This document shows positions 26,135 through 34,035 of a stretch of DNA of 64,000 bases, one piece after another. Source of the stretch: Prosthecobacter sp. SYSU 5D2 (GTDB lineage Bacteria > Verrucomicrobiota > Verrucomicrobiia > Verrucomicrobiales > Verrucomicrobiaceae). The notes under the pieces were generated by a model, which was not told the DNA's origin, ran no database searches, and worked only from the letters and a program-made list of their open reading frames with translations. The DNA is taken from contig NZ_JBBYXL010000004.1 of NCBI RefSeq assembly GCF_039655865.1, positions 186,001-250,000 of the forward strand, given 5' to 3'. The first letter of the stretch is position 1, and each line of letters opens with the position of its first letter. The position numbers were made by a program, and so were the translations under genes.

Positions 26135-27868
26135 ATGTCTGCCCCCGCCGCTGCTGCCACTCCCTCCGCACCTCCACCCGTTGACCTGGTGAACGTGCAA
26201 ATTGACGGCGTCTGGTACAAGTTTCCCAAGGGCACGCGCATGATCGAAGCGTGCAAGCAGGTGAAAAAAGAGGTGCCGCATTACTGCTATCACCCCAAGC
26301 TGACCAGCCCTGGTAACTGCCGCATGTGCCTGGTGGAAATGGGCATGCCGCCCCGTCCCACTCCTGGCCAGGAGCCGGAAAAGGATGAGCACGGCATGGC
26401 CAAGATCGGCTGGATGCCGCGTCCGGTCATCGCCTGCGCCAACACGGTGGCCGATGGCATGGGCATCCGCACGGAGTCTGTGCTGACGCAGGAATGCCGG
26501 AAGGGCGTGATGGAATTTCTCCTCATCAACCACCCGCTGGACTGCCCCATTTGCGACCAGGCCGGTGAGTGCCGCCTGCAGGAATTCAGCGTGGAGCACG
26601 GCAAAGGCGAAAGCCGCTTCCGTGAAAACAAGGTCAAAAAGCCGAAGAATGTGGACATCGGCCCGCGCGTGCGCCTGGACGATGAGCGCTGCATCATGTG
26701 CAGCCGCTGCATCCGCTTCACGGCAGAGATCGCCGATGATCCGGTTCTCGGCTTCACCGAGCGCGGCAGCCACACGACACTGGCCGTGCATCCGGGCAAG
26801 CGCCTGGAAAACAATTACTCGCTCAACACGGTGGACATCTGCCCTGTGGGTGCGCTGACCTCCAATGACTTCCGCTTTCAGCAGCGCGTCTGGTTCCTCT
26901 CTGAGACGAACAGCATCTGCACCGGCTGCGCCCGGGGCTGCAACATGGAGATCGGCGCCCGTGGCGATACCATCTACCGACAGACTCCCCGCGACAACAA
27001 CGATGTCAATTCCTCCTGGATGTGCGACCGTGGCCGTCTGGACTTCCATTTTGTAAACAGTGAATTCCGCCTCACGGATCCGCTGGTGAAGACCGGCGGC
27101 AGGCATGAAGTCAGCACGTGGAAAAAATCCATTCAGGCCGTGGCCGACGGGCTCGCCGGGCTAAAGGGCGAAGAGATCGCCATCATCGCCAGCGCGCGCA
27201 TGACCAATGAAGAACTGTTCTTCGTGAAGCAATTGGTCAAGCTGCTGGGCACGGAAAACGTGGACGTCATCCAGCGCATCGGCGAGGGCGACAACTACCT
27301 CTCCGCCGCTGACAAAAACCCGAACACCAATGGCGTGAAGCAGATCCTCGGCTTTGAACCCGGCAGCCGCATCGCCGGCATCACCGAGCTGATGAGCCGT
27401 GGCAAACTGAAGGCCGTACTGGCCCTGGGCGAAAATCTTCTGAAGGCCGGCTTCGAGCGCCAGGACCTGGAGAAGGTCAGCTTCCTGACCACCCTGCACA
27501 TCCTGGCCAATGCCACCGCTGAGCTTTCGCAGGTCGTGCTTCCAGGCACCGCCTATGCCGAAAAACGCGGTAGCATGATCAACGCCACAGGCCGCTTGCA
27601 GCGCCTGAACAAGGCGGTCAATGCCCCCGGCAACGCCCGCGACACCTGGGAAATCCTGCGCGACATCGTCGTCGCCTGTGGTGGTTCTAACGGTCTCTAT
27701 AGCGTAGAAGACGTCTTCAAATGCCTGGCCAATGACACGGCGGTGTTTAACGGACTGAGCTTTGCCAAGATCGGGGATCTGGGCATCCCTCTCATCGAGA
27801 CCGGAGAGACGATTCCGCTGCTGGAGCGCGAAAAAGAGCGCAAGGCCAAAGGATTGATCGTTGGTTAG
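26135..27868 (+). CDS. nuoG: NADH-quinone oxidoreductase subunit G, short form, isolated from other nuo genes
   Basis: 577 residues. NuoG carries Fe-S clusters in the electron-input module of complex I. Visible ligands: 2Fe-2S set Cys51, Cys62, Cys65, Cys101; N3-type His133/Cys137/Cys140/Cys146; a 4Fe-4S set Cys186, Cys189, Cys192, Cys236; and a further set Cys262, Cys265, Cys269 with a Cys near 297, the N7-type site. The molybdopterin-like C-terminal domain is shorter than in long NuoG proteins of about 780-900 residues. No other nuo gene lies nearby. Its stop overlaps the stop of the convergent CDGSH gene by 3 bases. No Shine-Dalgarno is visible. Confidence 0.92.
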   Translation: MSAPAAAATPSAPPPVDLVNVQIDGVWYKFPKGTRMIEACKQVKKEVPHYCYHPKLTSPGNCRMCLVEMGMPPRPTPGQEPEKDEHGMAKIGWMPRPVIACANTVADGMGIRTESVLTQECRKGVMEFLLINHPLDCPICDQAGECRLQEFSVEHGKGESRFRENKVKKPKNVDIGPRVRLDDERCIMCSRCIRFTAEIADDPVLGFTERGSHTTLAVHPGKRLENNYSLNTVDICPVGALTSNDFRFQQRVWFLSETNSICTGCARGCNMEIGARGDTIYRQTPRDNNDVNSSWMCDRGRLDFHFVNSEFRLTDPLVKTGGRHEVSTWKKSIQAVADGLAGLKGEEIAIIASARMTNEELFFVKQLVKLLGTENVDVIQRIGEGDNYLSAADKNPNTNGVKQILGFEPGSRIAGITELMSRGKLKAVLALGENLLKAGFERQDLEKVSFLTTLHILANATAELSQVVLPGTAYAEKRGSMINATGRLQRLNKAVNAPGNARDTWEILRDIVVACGGSNGLYSVEDVFKCLANDTAVFNGLSFAKIGDLGIPLIETGETIPLLEREKERKAKGLIVG

Positions 27869-28119
27869 ACCTCTGTTCTGGCGGTTGGCAAAGAAACGTG
27901 GCTTCCATCGCAAAAAGGTGGAGTTCGTGTGTGCTTGCAGTTGCACAGGCTGACGGTTTTACGCTCGGTCAGAGTAAACTTCTTGGAGCGCATGCCGGTG
28001 CCGGTATGCTCGCCGTCGCACATCGGCTGGTGGCCGCTCAGCCCGCAGGAGCACCACCAATGGTCCCCGGCCTCCAGCTCAACGATGGCTGGCTGAGTAT
28101 CGTAGATTTTCGGGAGCAT
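27865..28119 (-). CDS. CDGSH iron-sulfur domain protein (two motifs)
   Basis: 84 residues with two CDGSH-type sites: WWCSCGLSGHQPMCDGEH and LCNCKHTRTPPFCDGSH, each with the three Cys and one His that bind a 2Fe-2S cluster. Such tandem-motif small proteins resemble mitoNEET relatives and probably carry redox-active or transferable clusters in the cytoplasm. It lies 21 bases downstream of pyrD on the same strand, so co-transcription is likely. Role unknown. Confidence 0.9.
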   Translation of the reverse strand: MLPKIYDTQPAIVELEAGDHWWCSCGLSGHQPMCDGEHTGTGMRSKKFTLTERKTVSLCNCKHTRTPPFCDGSHVSLPTARTEV

Positions 28120-28140
28120 GGCGAATGAGGCTGGGTTTTA

Positions 28141-29175
28141 TCAGCCGTTGACCACCGTGCGCAGAATGTCCTGGACGAGGGCCGGGCCACGGAAAACCAG
28201 GCCGCTGTAAACCTGCACGAGCTGCGCGCCAGCCTGAAGCTTTTCCTTCGCATCACCGCCGCTGAGGATGCCGCCCACGCCAATGATGGGAGTGCCTTCT
28301 TTGAGCAGCATGCGGAAAGCCTGTATGACCTGGGTGGAGCGCTCCTTCACCGGTGCACCACTGAGACCACCAGCTTCCTTTTCCAGAGGGTGCCCGGCCA
28401 CCGCCTCGCGGTTAATCGTCGTGTTGGTGGCGATGACGCCATCCACTGCCAGTTCATTAAAGACACGAGACAGAGCCTCGATCTGCTGCCCGTCCAGGTC
28501 CGGGGCGATCTTCACCAGCACCGGTTTCATCTGGCCATATTCTTGGGCCAGGCGGCTTTGTTCGGACTTCAGTGCAGCCAGAAGAGAGCGGATGGATTCC
28601 TCCGCTTGGAGATCCCGCAGGCCTTTGGTATTCGGGCTGGAAATGTTTACGGCGATGTAATCCGCCACCCGATACGCCGCTTTGAGACCCGCCAGATAGT
28701 CCTTCACCGCATCCTCGTTAGGCGTGTCAAAATTCTTGCCGATGTTCACCCCCACCACCGCTTTCGTTCGGCGTTTTTCCAGACGTTTCACAGCGGCGTG
28801 GATGCCCGGGTTGTTGAAGCCCATGCGGTTGATGAGGGCATCGTGCTCAGGCAGGCGGAACAGGCGCGGCTTTGGGTTCCCCGGCTGCGGACGTGGGGTC
28901 AGAGTACCGACTTCCACAAAGCCAAAACCCAGCGCACCCCAGGCTTCCACGGCTGAGGCGGATTTGTCCATGCCCGCCGCCAGCCCCAGGACATTGGGAA
29001 ATCGCAGCCCCAGGCATTCCACCGGCTTTTGCGGCAGCTTTTCCTGGCCCGCCGTCAGCAGGCCGAGGCTGTGGGCCATGCGCATCATGCGCGTTGTCCA
29101 CTCATGCGCCCTTTCCGCATCCATACGGAAAAGCCAGGGTTTTAATGTGGGGTACAGATTGGCGATGAGAGACAT
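28141..29175 (-). CDS. pyrD: Dihydroorotate dehydrogenase, quinone-dependent (class 2)
   Basis: About 344 residues. Oxidises dihydroorotate to orotate in pyrimidine synthesis, passing electrons to membrane quinone. The N-terminal amphipathic helix region (LYPTLKPWLFRMDAERAHEW) marks class 2. FMN and substrate sites show in FPNVLGLAAGMDKSASAVE, VNISSPNTKGLRDLQ, ATNTTINREAVAG and IIGVGGILSGGDA. The frame is open upstream to 29418, but that part has no family match; the ATG at 29175 begins MSLIANLYP. It sits between the PL6 lyase (73 bases upstream) and the CDGSH gene on the minus strand. Confidence 0.95.
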   Translation of the reverse strand: MSLIANLYPTLKPWLFRMDAERAHEWTTRMMRMAHSLGLLTAGQEKLPQKPVECLGLRFPNVLGLAAGMDKSASAVEAWGALGFGFVEVGTLTPRPQPGNPKPRLFRLPEHDALINRMGFNNPGIHAAVKRLEKRRTKAVVGVNIGKNFDTPNEDAVKDYLAGLKAAYRVADYIAVNISSPNTKGLRDLQAEESIRSLLAALKSEQSRLAQEYGQMKPVLVKIAPDLDGQQIEALSRVFNELAVDGVIATNTTINREAVAGHPLEKEAGGLSGAPVKERSTQVIQAFRMLLKEGTPIIGVGGILSGGDAKEKLQAGAQLVQVYSGLVFRGPALVQDILRTVVNG

Positions 29176-29248
29176 GTCTTCTCTCAAACTCCGCCCCTCC
29201 CCTCTGTCAAGGCGGCGTCGCCGTGCGCCCTGGCAAATCAGCAAAAAG

Positions 29249-30535
29249 TCACTGCCACCAGGCCGGTCCCACTTTGCTGCGGGCCAGGGGCTGCCTTTTT
29301 TCAATGGCTGGCTCTTTGCCCCATCCGAGGCCCTCAGTAACCGGCACGCCCGGCTCTTTTCCGTAGAAGTGGTTATCCTGCCAGCGGATTCCTGCCAGAT
29401 CACCACGGGCATCCACAATGATGGACTTCGTGGCGCTCACTTGGTTCCCGGTGATCAGGCAGTCCACGGGAGGCAGTGACGGTTTACCGGGCACTTTGTC
29501 GCCTTCCAGGGCGATCAGGAAGGGATGCTTACAGTCCACGATGCTGTTGCCTTCCACGCGGGCACGCTTCACCTGGAAGTAGCCATGAAGCGGGGAATCC
29601 GGCAGGCCCATCATGAAGGTGATGGCGCAGCGCACCTCGTCGCCAGCCAGGTTTTCCAGGTAGTTGTCGCGTACGATGTGGTCCTCGCCAATGATGCGGA
29701 TGCCGCCGGTGCCTTTGGCCTGGTTACCAAAAAAGCCGTTCTTTTCCACGATGCAGGCGTTGCCATGGCGGAGCGTCAGCGTGCCGCTCACTTCGAGGAA
29801 AGAGTTCTCCTGATACAGATTGCCGCAGGACTTGTTGGAGATGCACTCGGCCTCGCCGTTGCATTTTTCGAAGAGGTTTTGACGGATGATGCAGGACGCT
29901 GTCTGCATGGAGTTCTTGCTGTCCCCCACACGAATGGTTTCGCCGCCGTTTTTGCCCAGTTTTTCGCGGGGGCCAAAGTAATTCTGCTCAATGGTGTGCC
30001 GGCCCACATTTTCACCGCCTAGCCACACGACAAGAGTCGTCCCTTTGGATGCCTTTCCCTGAATGAGGCAGTGGTCCAGCCTGTTGTCCGCGCCGTAAAT
30101 GCCCACCCAGTGAGATTCCTTTTCATCCTTGCTGGCCAGGTCGGGTGTCAGCGTGATCACGCAACCGGTCAGCCGGCAATGCCGGGCGAGGTTTTTGGAA
30201 TCGATGCGAAACTCAATGGTATCTCCCACAGCCGGATCAGGGTTTTGAAACCACAGTCCCTCTACGACCAGATTCTCCCCGCCGATGCGCAGTCCTGAAG
30301 CTCCCGTGAAGATGGTCTTCCCCGGCACGGCTGCCCGCAGTGTAATGGGTGCCTCCTTCGTCCCCTGCGCCCTAAACTTCACCAATGTATCCGCCCATTC
30401 GCCTTCGCGGAGCAGGATCGTATCCCCCGGCATCGCGGCCTTGACAGCTTTGGCCAGCGCATCCGCATCCGCGACAGGCATCACACGGGCATGGGATAAA
30501 AGGGGCAGAAAAAGGGCGGCAATGAATAAACGCAT
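29249..30535 (-). CDS. Polysaccharide lyase family 6 (chondroitinase B/alginate lyase type), exported
   Basis: 428 residues with signal peptide MRLFIAALFLPLLSHA. A right-handed beta-helix is shown by repeated short strands (GLRIGGENLVVEGLWFQN, IIRQNLFEKCNGEAECIS). The PL6 active-site block is recognisable: NGGETIRVGDS followed by CNGEAECISNKSCGN. The family cleaves alginate or dermatan sulfate by beta-elimination. No porin, sulfatase or sugar-acid catabolic gene is adjacent, so the substrate cannot be judged; the ACS-type transporter at 8554 is 20 kb away. It may be cotranscribed with pyrD, but that would be accidental rather than functional. Confidence 0.88.
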   Translation of the reverse strand: MRLFIAALFLPLLSHARVMPVADADALAKAVKAAMPGDTILLREGEWADTLVKFRAQGTKEAPITLRAAVPGKTIFTGASGLRIGGENLVVEGLWFQNPDPAVGDTIEFRIDSKNLARHCRLTGCVITLTPDLASKDEKESHWVGIYGADNRLDHCLIQGKASKGTTLVVWLGGENVGRHTIEQNYFGPREKLGKNGGETIRVGDSKNSMQTASCIIRQNLFEKCNGEAECISNKSCGNLYQENSFLEVSGTLTLRHGNACIVEKNGFFGNQAKGTGGIRIIGEDHIVRDNYLENLAGDEVRCAITFMMGLPDSPLHGYFQVKRARVEGNSIVDCKHPFLIALEGDKVPGKPSLPPVDCLITGNQVSATKSIIVDARGDLAGIRWQDNHFYGKEPGVPVTEGLGWGKEPAIEKRQPLARSKVGPAWWQ

Positions 30536-30603
30536 ACTGGAGGACGAGGGGGTGGAAGAGATAAGCAGAAGCCACGCTCTTCTTGCATCCTCATGAAAAC
30601 AAG

Positions 30604-30633
30604 AGACGGAATCCCCCGCAGGAGATTCCGTCT
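30604..30633 (-). terminator. Terminator after the EF-hand gene
   Basis: A perfect 10-bp stem, AGACGGAATC (30604-30613) with GATTCCGTCT (30624-30633), over a 10-nt loop. Read on the minus strand it is followed by CTTGTTTTC and lies 29 bases past the EF-hand stop. Confidence 0.75.
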
Positions 30634-30662
30634 TTGTCAGAGCACACTAACCAAAAGGATGA

Positions 30663-31514
30663 TCAGGCCTCTTCCTTTTTCGGAGCTTCGGCTTCTTTTT
30701 CGAATTCCGGACGCGGACTGCTCTTTTCACCGTCCTGGGATGGCGGGCGGCGGAAGCCGCCTTCGCCCCCTTCAGGTCCGCCACGGCGTGGGGCTCCATC
30801 GGGCCCACCGGGTCCGCCAGGTCCACGGCCTGGACCGCCAGGACCTCCGGGTCCGCCTGGGCCACGCATGGCGTTGCGCATCCGCTCCATGCCCTCTTTC
30901 ATTTCTTCTTTGGACAGATTGCCGTCAGAATTGAAATCCATGCGGCCGAAGCGTGTTTCGATCTCCTGTTTGGAGAATTTGATGTATTCTTCCTTGCTTA
31001 CAATGCCGTCGCTGTTTTTGTCCATTCGGCCAAAGACTTCATCCATCATGGGCGGGCCGCCAGGACCTCCAGGACCGCGTGGGGGTCCGCCTTCAGGACG
31101 GCGTCCACCTTCGGGCGGCATGGGCCGGTCACCCTCCGGTTTGGGGGCATCTCCTTCGGGCGGACGACGAAATCCGCCCTCATCTCCTTTGCGGCCCCCC
31201 CCTTTGCCTTCGCCACGTCCACGCATCCGGTCGCCCATTTTTTCGGCCACGGCTTTGATTTCGGCCTCGTCCACATAACCGTCGCTGTTGGCATCCATGG
31301 CGGCGAAGCGCTCGTCACCACCTCCGCGGGCGATGCTGCCATATTCCTCTTTGCTAATTTTGCCGTCGCTGTTTGCATCGGCCCGCTTGAGGAACTCTGC
31401 CAGGCGGTTGCCGCCTCCTGGCGGGCCTTTGCGCTCCCCTTCCTGGGCCAGGCCCAGGGTGGTGCCTACTGCCAGCAGGCTTAAAATATAAACTGTTGTT
31501 TTGTGTGATTTCAT
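30663..31514 (-). CDS. Exported EF-hand protein with Gly-Pro-rich linkers
   Basis: About 283 residues with a signal peptide (MKSHKTTVYILSLLAVGTTLGLA). Four EF-hand loops: DANSDGKISKEE (46-57), DANSDGYVDEAE (74-85), DKNSDGIVSKEE (167-178) and DFNSDGNLSKEE (195-206). The pairs are separated by a Gly/Pro/Arg/Glu-rich stretch (about 99-157), and a PGG-repeat collagen-like segment follows (219-243). Probable extracellular or periplasmic calcium binder. EF-hand proteins with such linkers are frequent in PVC genomes. The frame is open to 31565; the signal peptide sets 31514. Confidence 0.88.
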   Translation of the reverse strand: MKSHKTTVYILSLLAVGTTLGLAQEGERKGPPGGGNRLAEFLKRADANSDGKISKEEYGSIARGGGDERFAAMDANSDGYVDEAEIKAVAEKMGDRMRGRGEGKGGGRKGDEGGFRRPPEGDAPKPEGDRPMPPEGGRRPEGGPPRGPGGPGGPPMMDEVFGRMDKNSDGIVSKEEYIKFSKQEIETRFGRMDFNSDGNLSKEEMKEGMERMRNAMRGPGGPGGPGGPGRGPGGPGGPDGAPRRGGPEGGEGGFRRPPSQDGEKSSPRPEFEKEAEAPKKEEA

Positions 31515-31603
31515 AATTGGACAGGTTGGGTGTTTTTCAACAACAGACACTCCAACACAGCGCATCAGGCGCAGTTGCGCACTCTTTCAGAAAAGATGCG
31601 ATT

Positions 31604-32938
31604 TTACTGCACAGTACTTTTGACCTGCCCTTGTCGCAACCTCGTCACCAGAGTCTGGCCAGGTGCCACTTCATCCTCCTGGGTGATGACTTTTCCATGG
31701 GCATCCGTGGTGTAGGAGAACCCGCGCGCGAGCACGGATTCAGGCCCCAGATTTCTGAGCAGCTTCACCTTGGAGGAGACATCGTCCTCCATCCTTTCCA
31801 GCCGGTGCAAGAGAAGCTGCTTCAACTGCTGCGCCTGGTTTTCCAGCCGGTGCGTGACCTCGGTCAGCATCACTTGCGGATGATGGCTGGTGACGGTCTG
31901 CTGCCGCTCTGCGACTTGGTCGGCCAGCGCCTGGAGATGCTCACGGACCGCGTCTTTGAGACGGTATTCCAGGTCATCCACGGTCTGTTCCGCAGCCTGC
32001 AACTGGCGCTCGGGTTCAGATTTTAAAGCCCCGCGCCGTATGAAATCCAGCGTCTGCTCATACTGGTCCAGCCGCACACTGAGCTGGCCGTTGAGGCGGC
32101 GGGAGAGCGATTCAAAATGCCGTTTCAGCTCGGCCGCATCCGGTGCCAGCAGCTCTGCGGCCGCACTCGGTGTCGGTGCCCTCAGATCCGCCACAAAGTC
32201 GGCAATGGTAAAGTCAATCTCGTGGCCCACCGCAGATATGACCGGAATCCGCGAGGCATACACGGCGCGGGCAAGCGACTCTTCGTTGTATGCCCACAGA
32301 TCTTCAATGCTGCCGCCGCCACGCCCGATGACAATGGTATCCGGCACTGGCAGTCCATGCGCTTCGGCATCATTCAGTATTTCCAGTGCGCGGATGGTTT
32401 CCCGCTCCACCCCCTGCCCCTGCACCCTGACGGGAAACACCAGCACATGAATCCAAGGTGCCCGGCGGGTGAGGATGTTCAGCATGTCCTGGATGGCCGC
32501 GCCGGTGGGTGAGGTGATCAGCGCCACCACGCGCGGATATTTGGGAATGGGCTGCTTTTCGGAAGGGTCGAAAAGCCCCTCCTCATAAAGCTTGCGCTTC
32601 AGTGCCTCAAACTGCGCCTGCAGGCCGCCCTTTCCTTTCATCTGCACCTGCTTCACCACCATCTGGTACTGCCCGCGCGGTTCATAGACCGATACCTCCC
32701 CCTGCACCTGAACCTGGGCACCGTCGCCCAGCCGGATGCCACTGCGGGCTGCTCCGCGAAACATCACGCAAGAGAGCTGTGAGCCTGCATCCTTAAGGGT
32801 GAAATACTGGTGCCCGCTGCTTTGCAGACGATGGTTGCTGATCTCCCCTTCCACCCACACCGTGCCGATGTGGCCTTGCAGCACCTCGCGAATTTCGCGG
32901 GTGAGTTCGGTGACGGAGAGTACATTCTCAGGCTGCAT
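31604..32938 (-). CDS. xseA: Exodeoxyribonuclease VII large subunit
   Basis: About 444 residues. XseA is the catalytic subunit of ExoVII, which degrades single-stranded DNA. N-terminal OB fold: VLSVTELTREIREVLQGHIG and VWVEGEISNHRLQSSGHQYF. Catalytic region: YPRVVALITSPTGAAIQDML, DTIVIGRGGGSIEDLWAYNE, and SAVGHEIDFTIADFVADLRA. A coiled-coil C-terminal half follows. The frame is open to 33118, but MQPENVLSV is the normal N-terminus. The small subunit xseB is not in the window. Confidence 0.96.
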   Translation of the reverse strand: MQPENVLSVTELTREIREVLQGHIGTVWVEGEISNHRLQSSGHQYFTLKDAGSQLSCVMFRGAARSGIRLGDGAQVQVQGEVSVYEPRGQYQMVVKQVQMKGKGGLQAQFEALKRKLYEEGLFDPSEKQPIPKYPRVVALITSPTGAAIQDMLNILTRRAPWIHVLVFPVRVQGQGVERETIRALEILNDAEAHGLPVPDTIVIGRGGGSIEDLWAYNEESLARAVYASRIPVISAVGHEIDFTIADFVADLRAPTPSAAAELLAPDAAELKRHFESLSRRLNGQLSVRLDQYEQTLDFIRRGALKSEPERQLQAAEQTVDDLEYRLKDAVREHLQALADQVAERQQTVTSHHPQVMLTEVTHRLENQAQQLKQLLLHRLERMEDDVSSKVKLLRNLGPESVLARGFSYTTDAHGKVITQEDEVAPGQTLVTRLRQGQVKSTVQ

Positions 32939-32987
32939 GTGCCCTGTCCCTGTAGCGCTGCCTGACCGGCCTGCCAGCGGGAAATCA

Positions 32988-33818
32988 TCACCAGAAGCTG
33001 CCCAGGAAAAAATCCCACACTGAACCGGCCGTGGCTGCCCAGCAGCGGCCCACCTCCGCCACTCCGAGGCCGGGAGAGGGTGAAGCAGCAATGAAGAGCG
33101 CCACCAGCAACAGCACATTCACCAGGAAGATCAGCAGCATGGAAAAGAACTCACCGTTCCGTTGCAGGTCGCTCTGCTCAATGAACACCGTCTTCCACGT
33201 GAAGGTGGCATGAAAGCACCAGGTCAGTCCCAGCATCGCATAAAAAAACCAGACCGGTTTAAAGTTCAGATCCACGCTGCCAAGGCCCACATGCTGCATT
33301 CCGTGAAGGTTCCAGAACATGCCCACGATGCCGAACAGCAGCAGCACGACCAGCGAATAAAAGGGCAGCAAATAAGGGGCCAGGGTGATCCAGGTGTTGG
33401 ACTTGTTCGTTTCCACATATCCACCCGTCGCCGAAAAGTCCCAATCCAATATCTTGCCCCCAAAGGCACGTGCCACAAGCAGATGACTGACTTCATGGCC
33501 AAAGACATAGCTCCGCACCGGCCGCCAGCCCGTGGCATAGGTCACCGCCCAGGCCAGTCCGCCCACCACGAAAAAAATCACCTCCTCAGTCCGCCAGAAT
33601 TCCAGCCGGATCACCGCACGCCAGAGCATTTCAATCAGGGTAAAGGCCGTGACCAGTCCCAGCGGAAAAAGCAAAATGACCGCCACCGCCCGTTTCATCT
33701 TTTTCACACTCTTCAGCCGTTTTTGATGCGGGTGGCGGCTCACATTGGTGAGCTGGCCACGGTCACTCCGCCGCAGCGTGCGATCTTTGGTGCTGGCACG
33801 GAAAGTGTTCTGTGACAT
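32988..33818 (-). CDS. M50-like membrane metalloprotease
   Basis: 276 residues, about six hydrophobic segments. YVFGHEVSHLLVARAFGGKI carries a HExxH zinc motif (His108, Glu109, His112) followed by the small residues and Gly typical of site-2 protease/M50 proteins. The N-terminal 40 residues are basic and soluble; a later ATG at 33698 (MKRAVAVILL) is possible. The second M50 signature, an NxxPxxxLDG-type motif, was not found, so it may be a distant or specialised member. It diverges from the next gene across an AT-rich 217-base intergenic region that must hold both promoters. Confidence 0.72.
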   Translation of the reverse strand: MSQNTFRASTKDRTLRRSDRGQLTNVSRHPHQKRLKSVKKMKRAVAVILLFPLGLVTAFTLIEMLWRAVIRLEFWRTEEVIFFVVGGLAWAVTYATGWRPVRSYVFGHEVSHLLVARAFGGKILDWDFSATGGYVETNKSNTWITLAPYLLPFYSLVVLLLFGIVGMFWNLHGMQHVGLGSVDLNFKPVWFFYAMLGLTWCFHATFTWKTVFIEQSDLQRNGEFFSMLLIFLVNVLLLVALFIAASPSPGLGVAEVGRCWAATAGSVWDFFLGSFW

Positions 33819-34035
33819 GAGGAATGCAGTTATTTAGCAAATCTTAACATTTTAACAATCGAAGATGTTTATATGTTCATAACTTTGGGGTATAACTTTT
33901 GCGCTAAATTGCTCATTCCCTCGTAAAGACCCATTTAATTCTAGTTTTTTTAAACAATGTTGAAACCTCACTTGTCGAGAGGCAACAGGTCGGCGATACT
34001 TTCTTAATCCTGAGAAACCCCCTCTTACTCCCGTT

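Noticed and set aside
29176-29418. N-terminal extension of pyrD
   Set aside because: The extra 81 residues do not resemble the dihydroorotate dehydrogenase family and overlap the PL6 gene's end.
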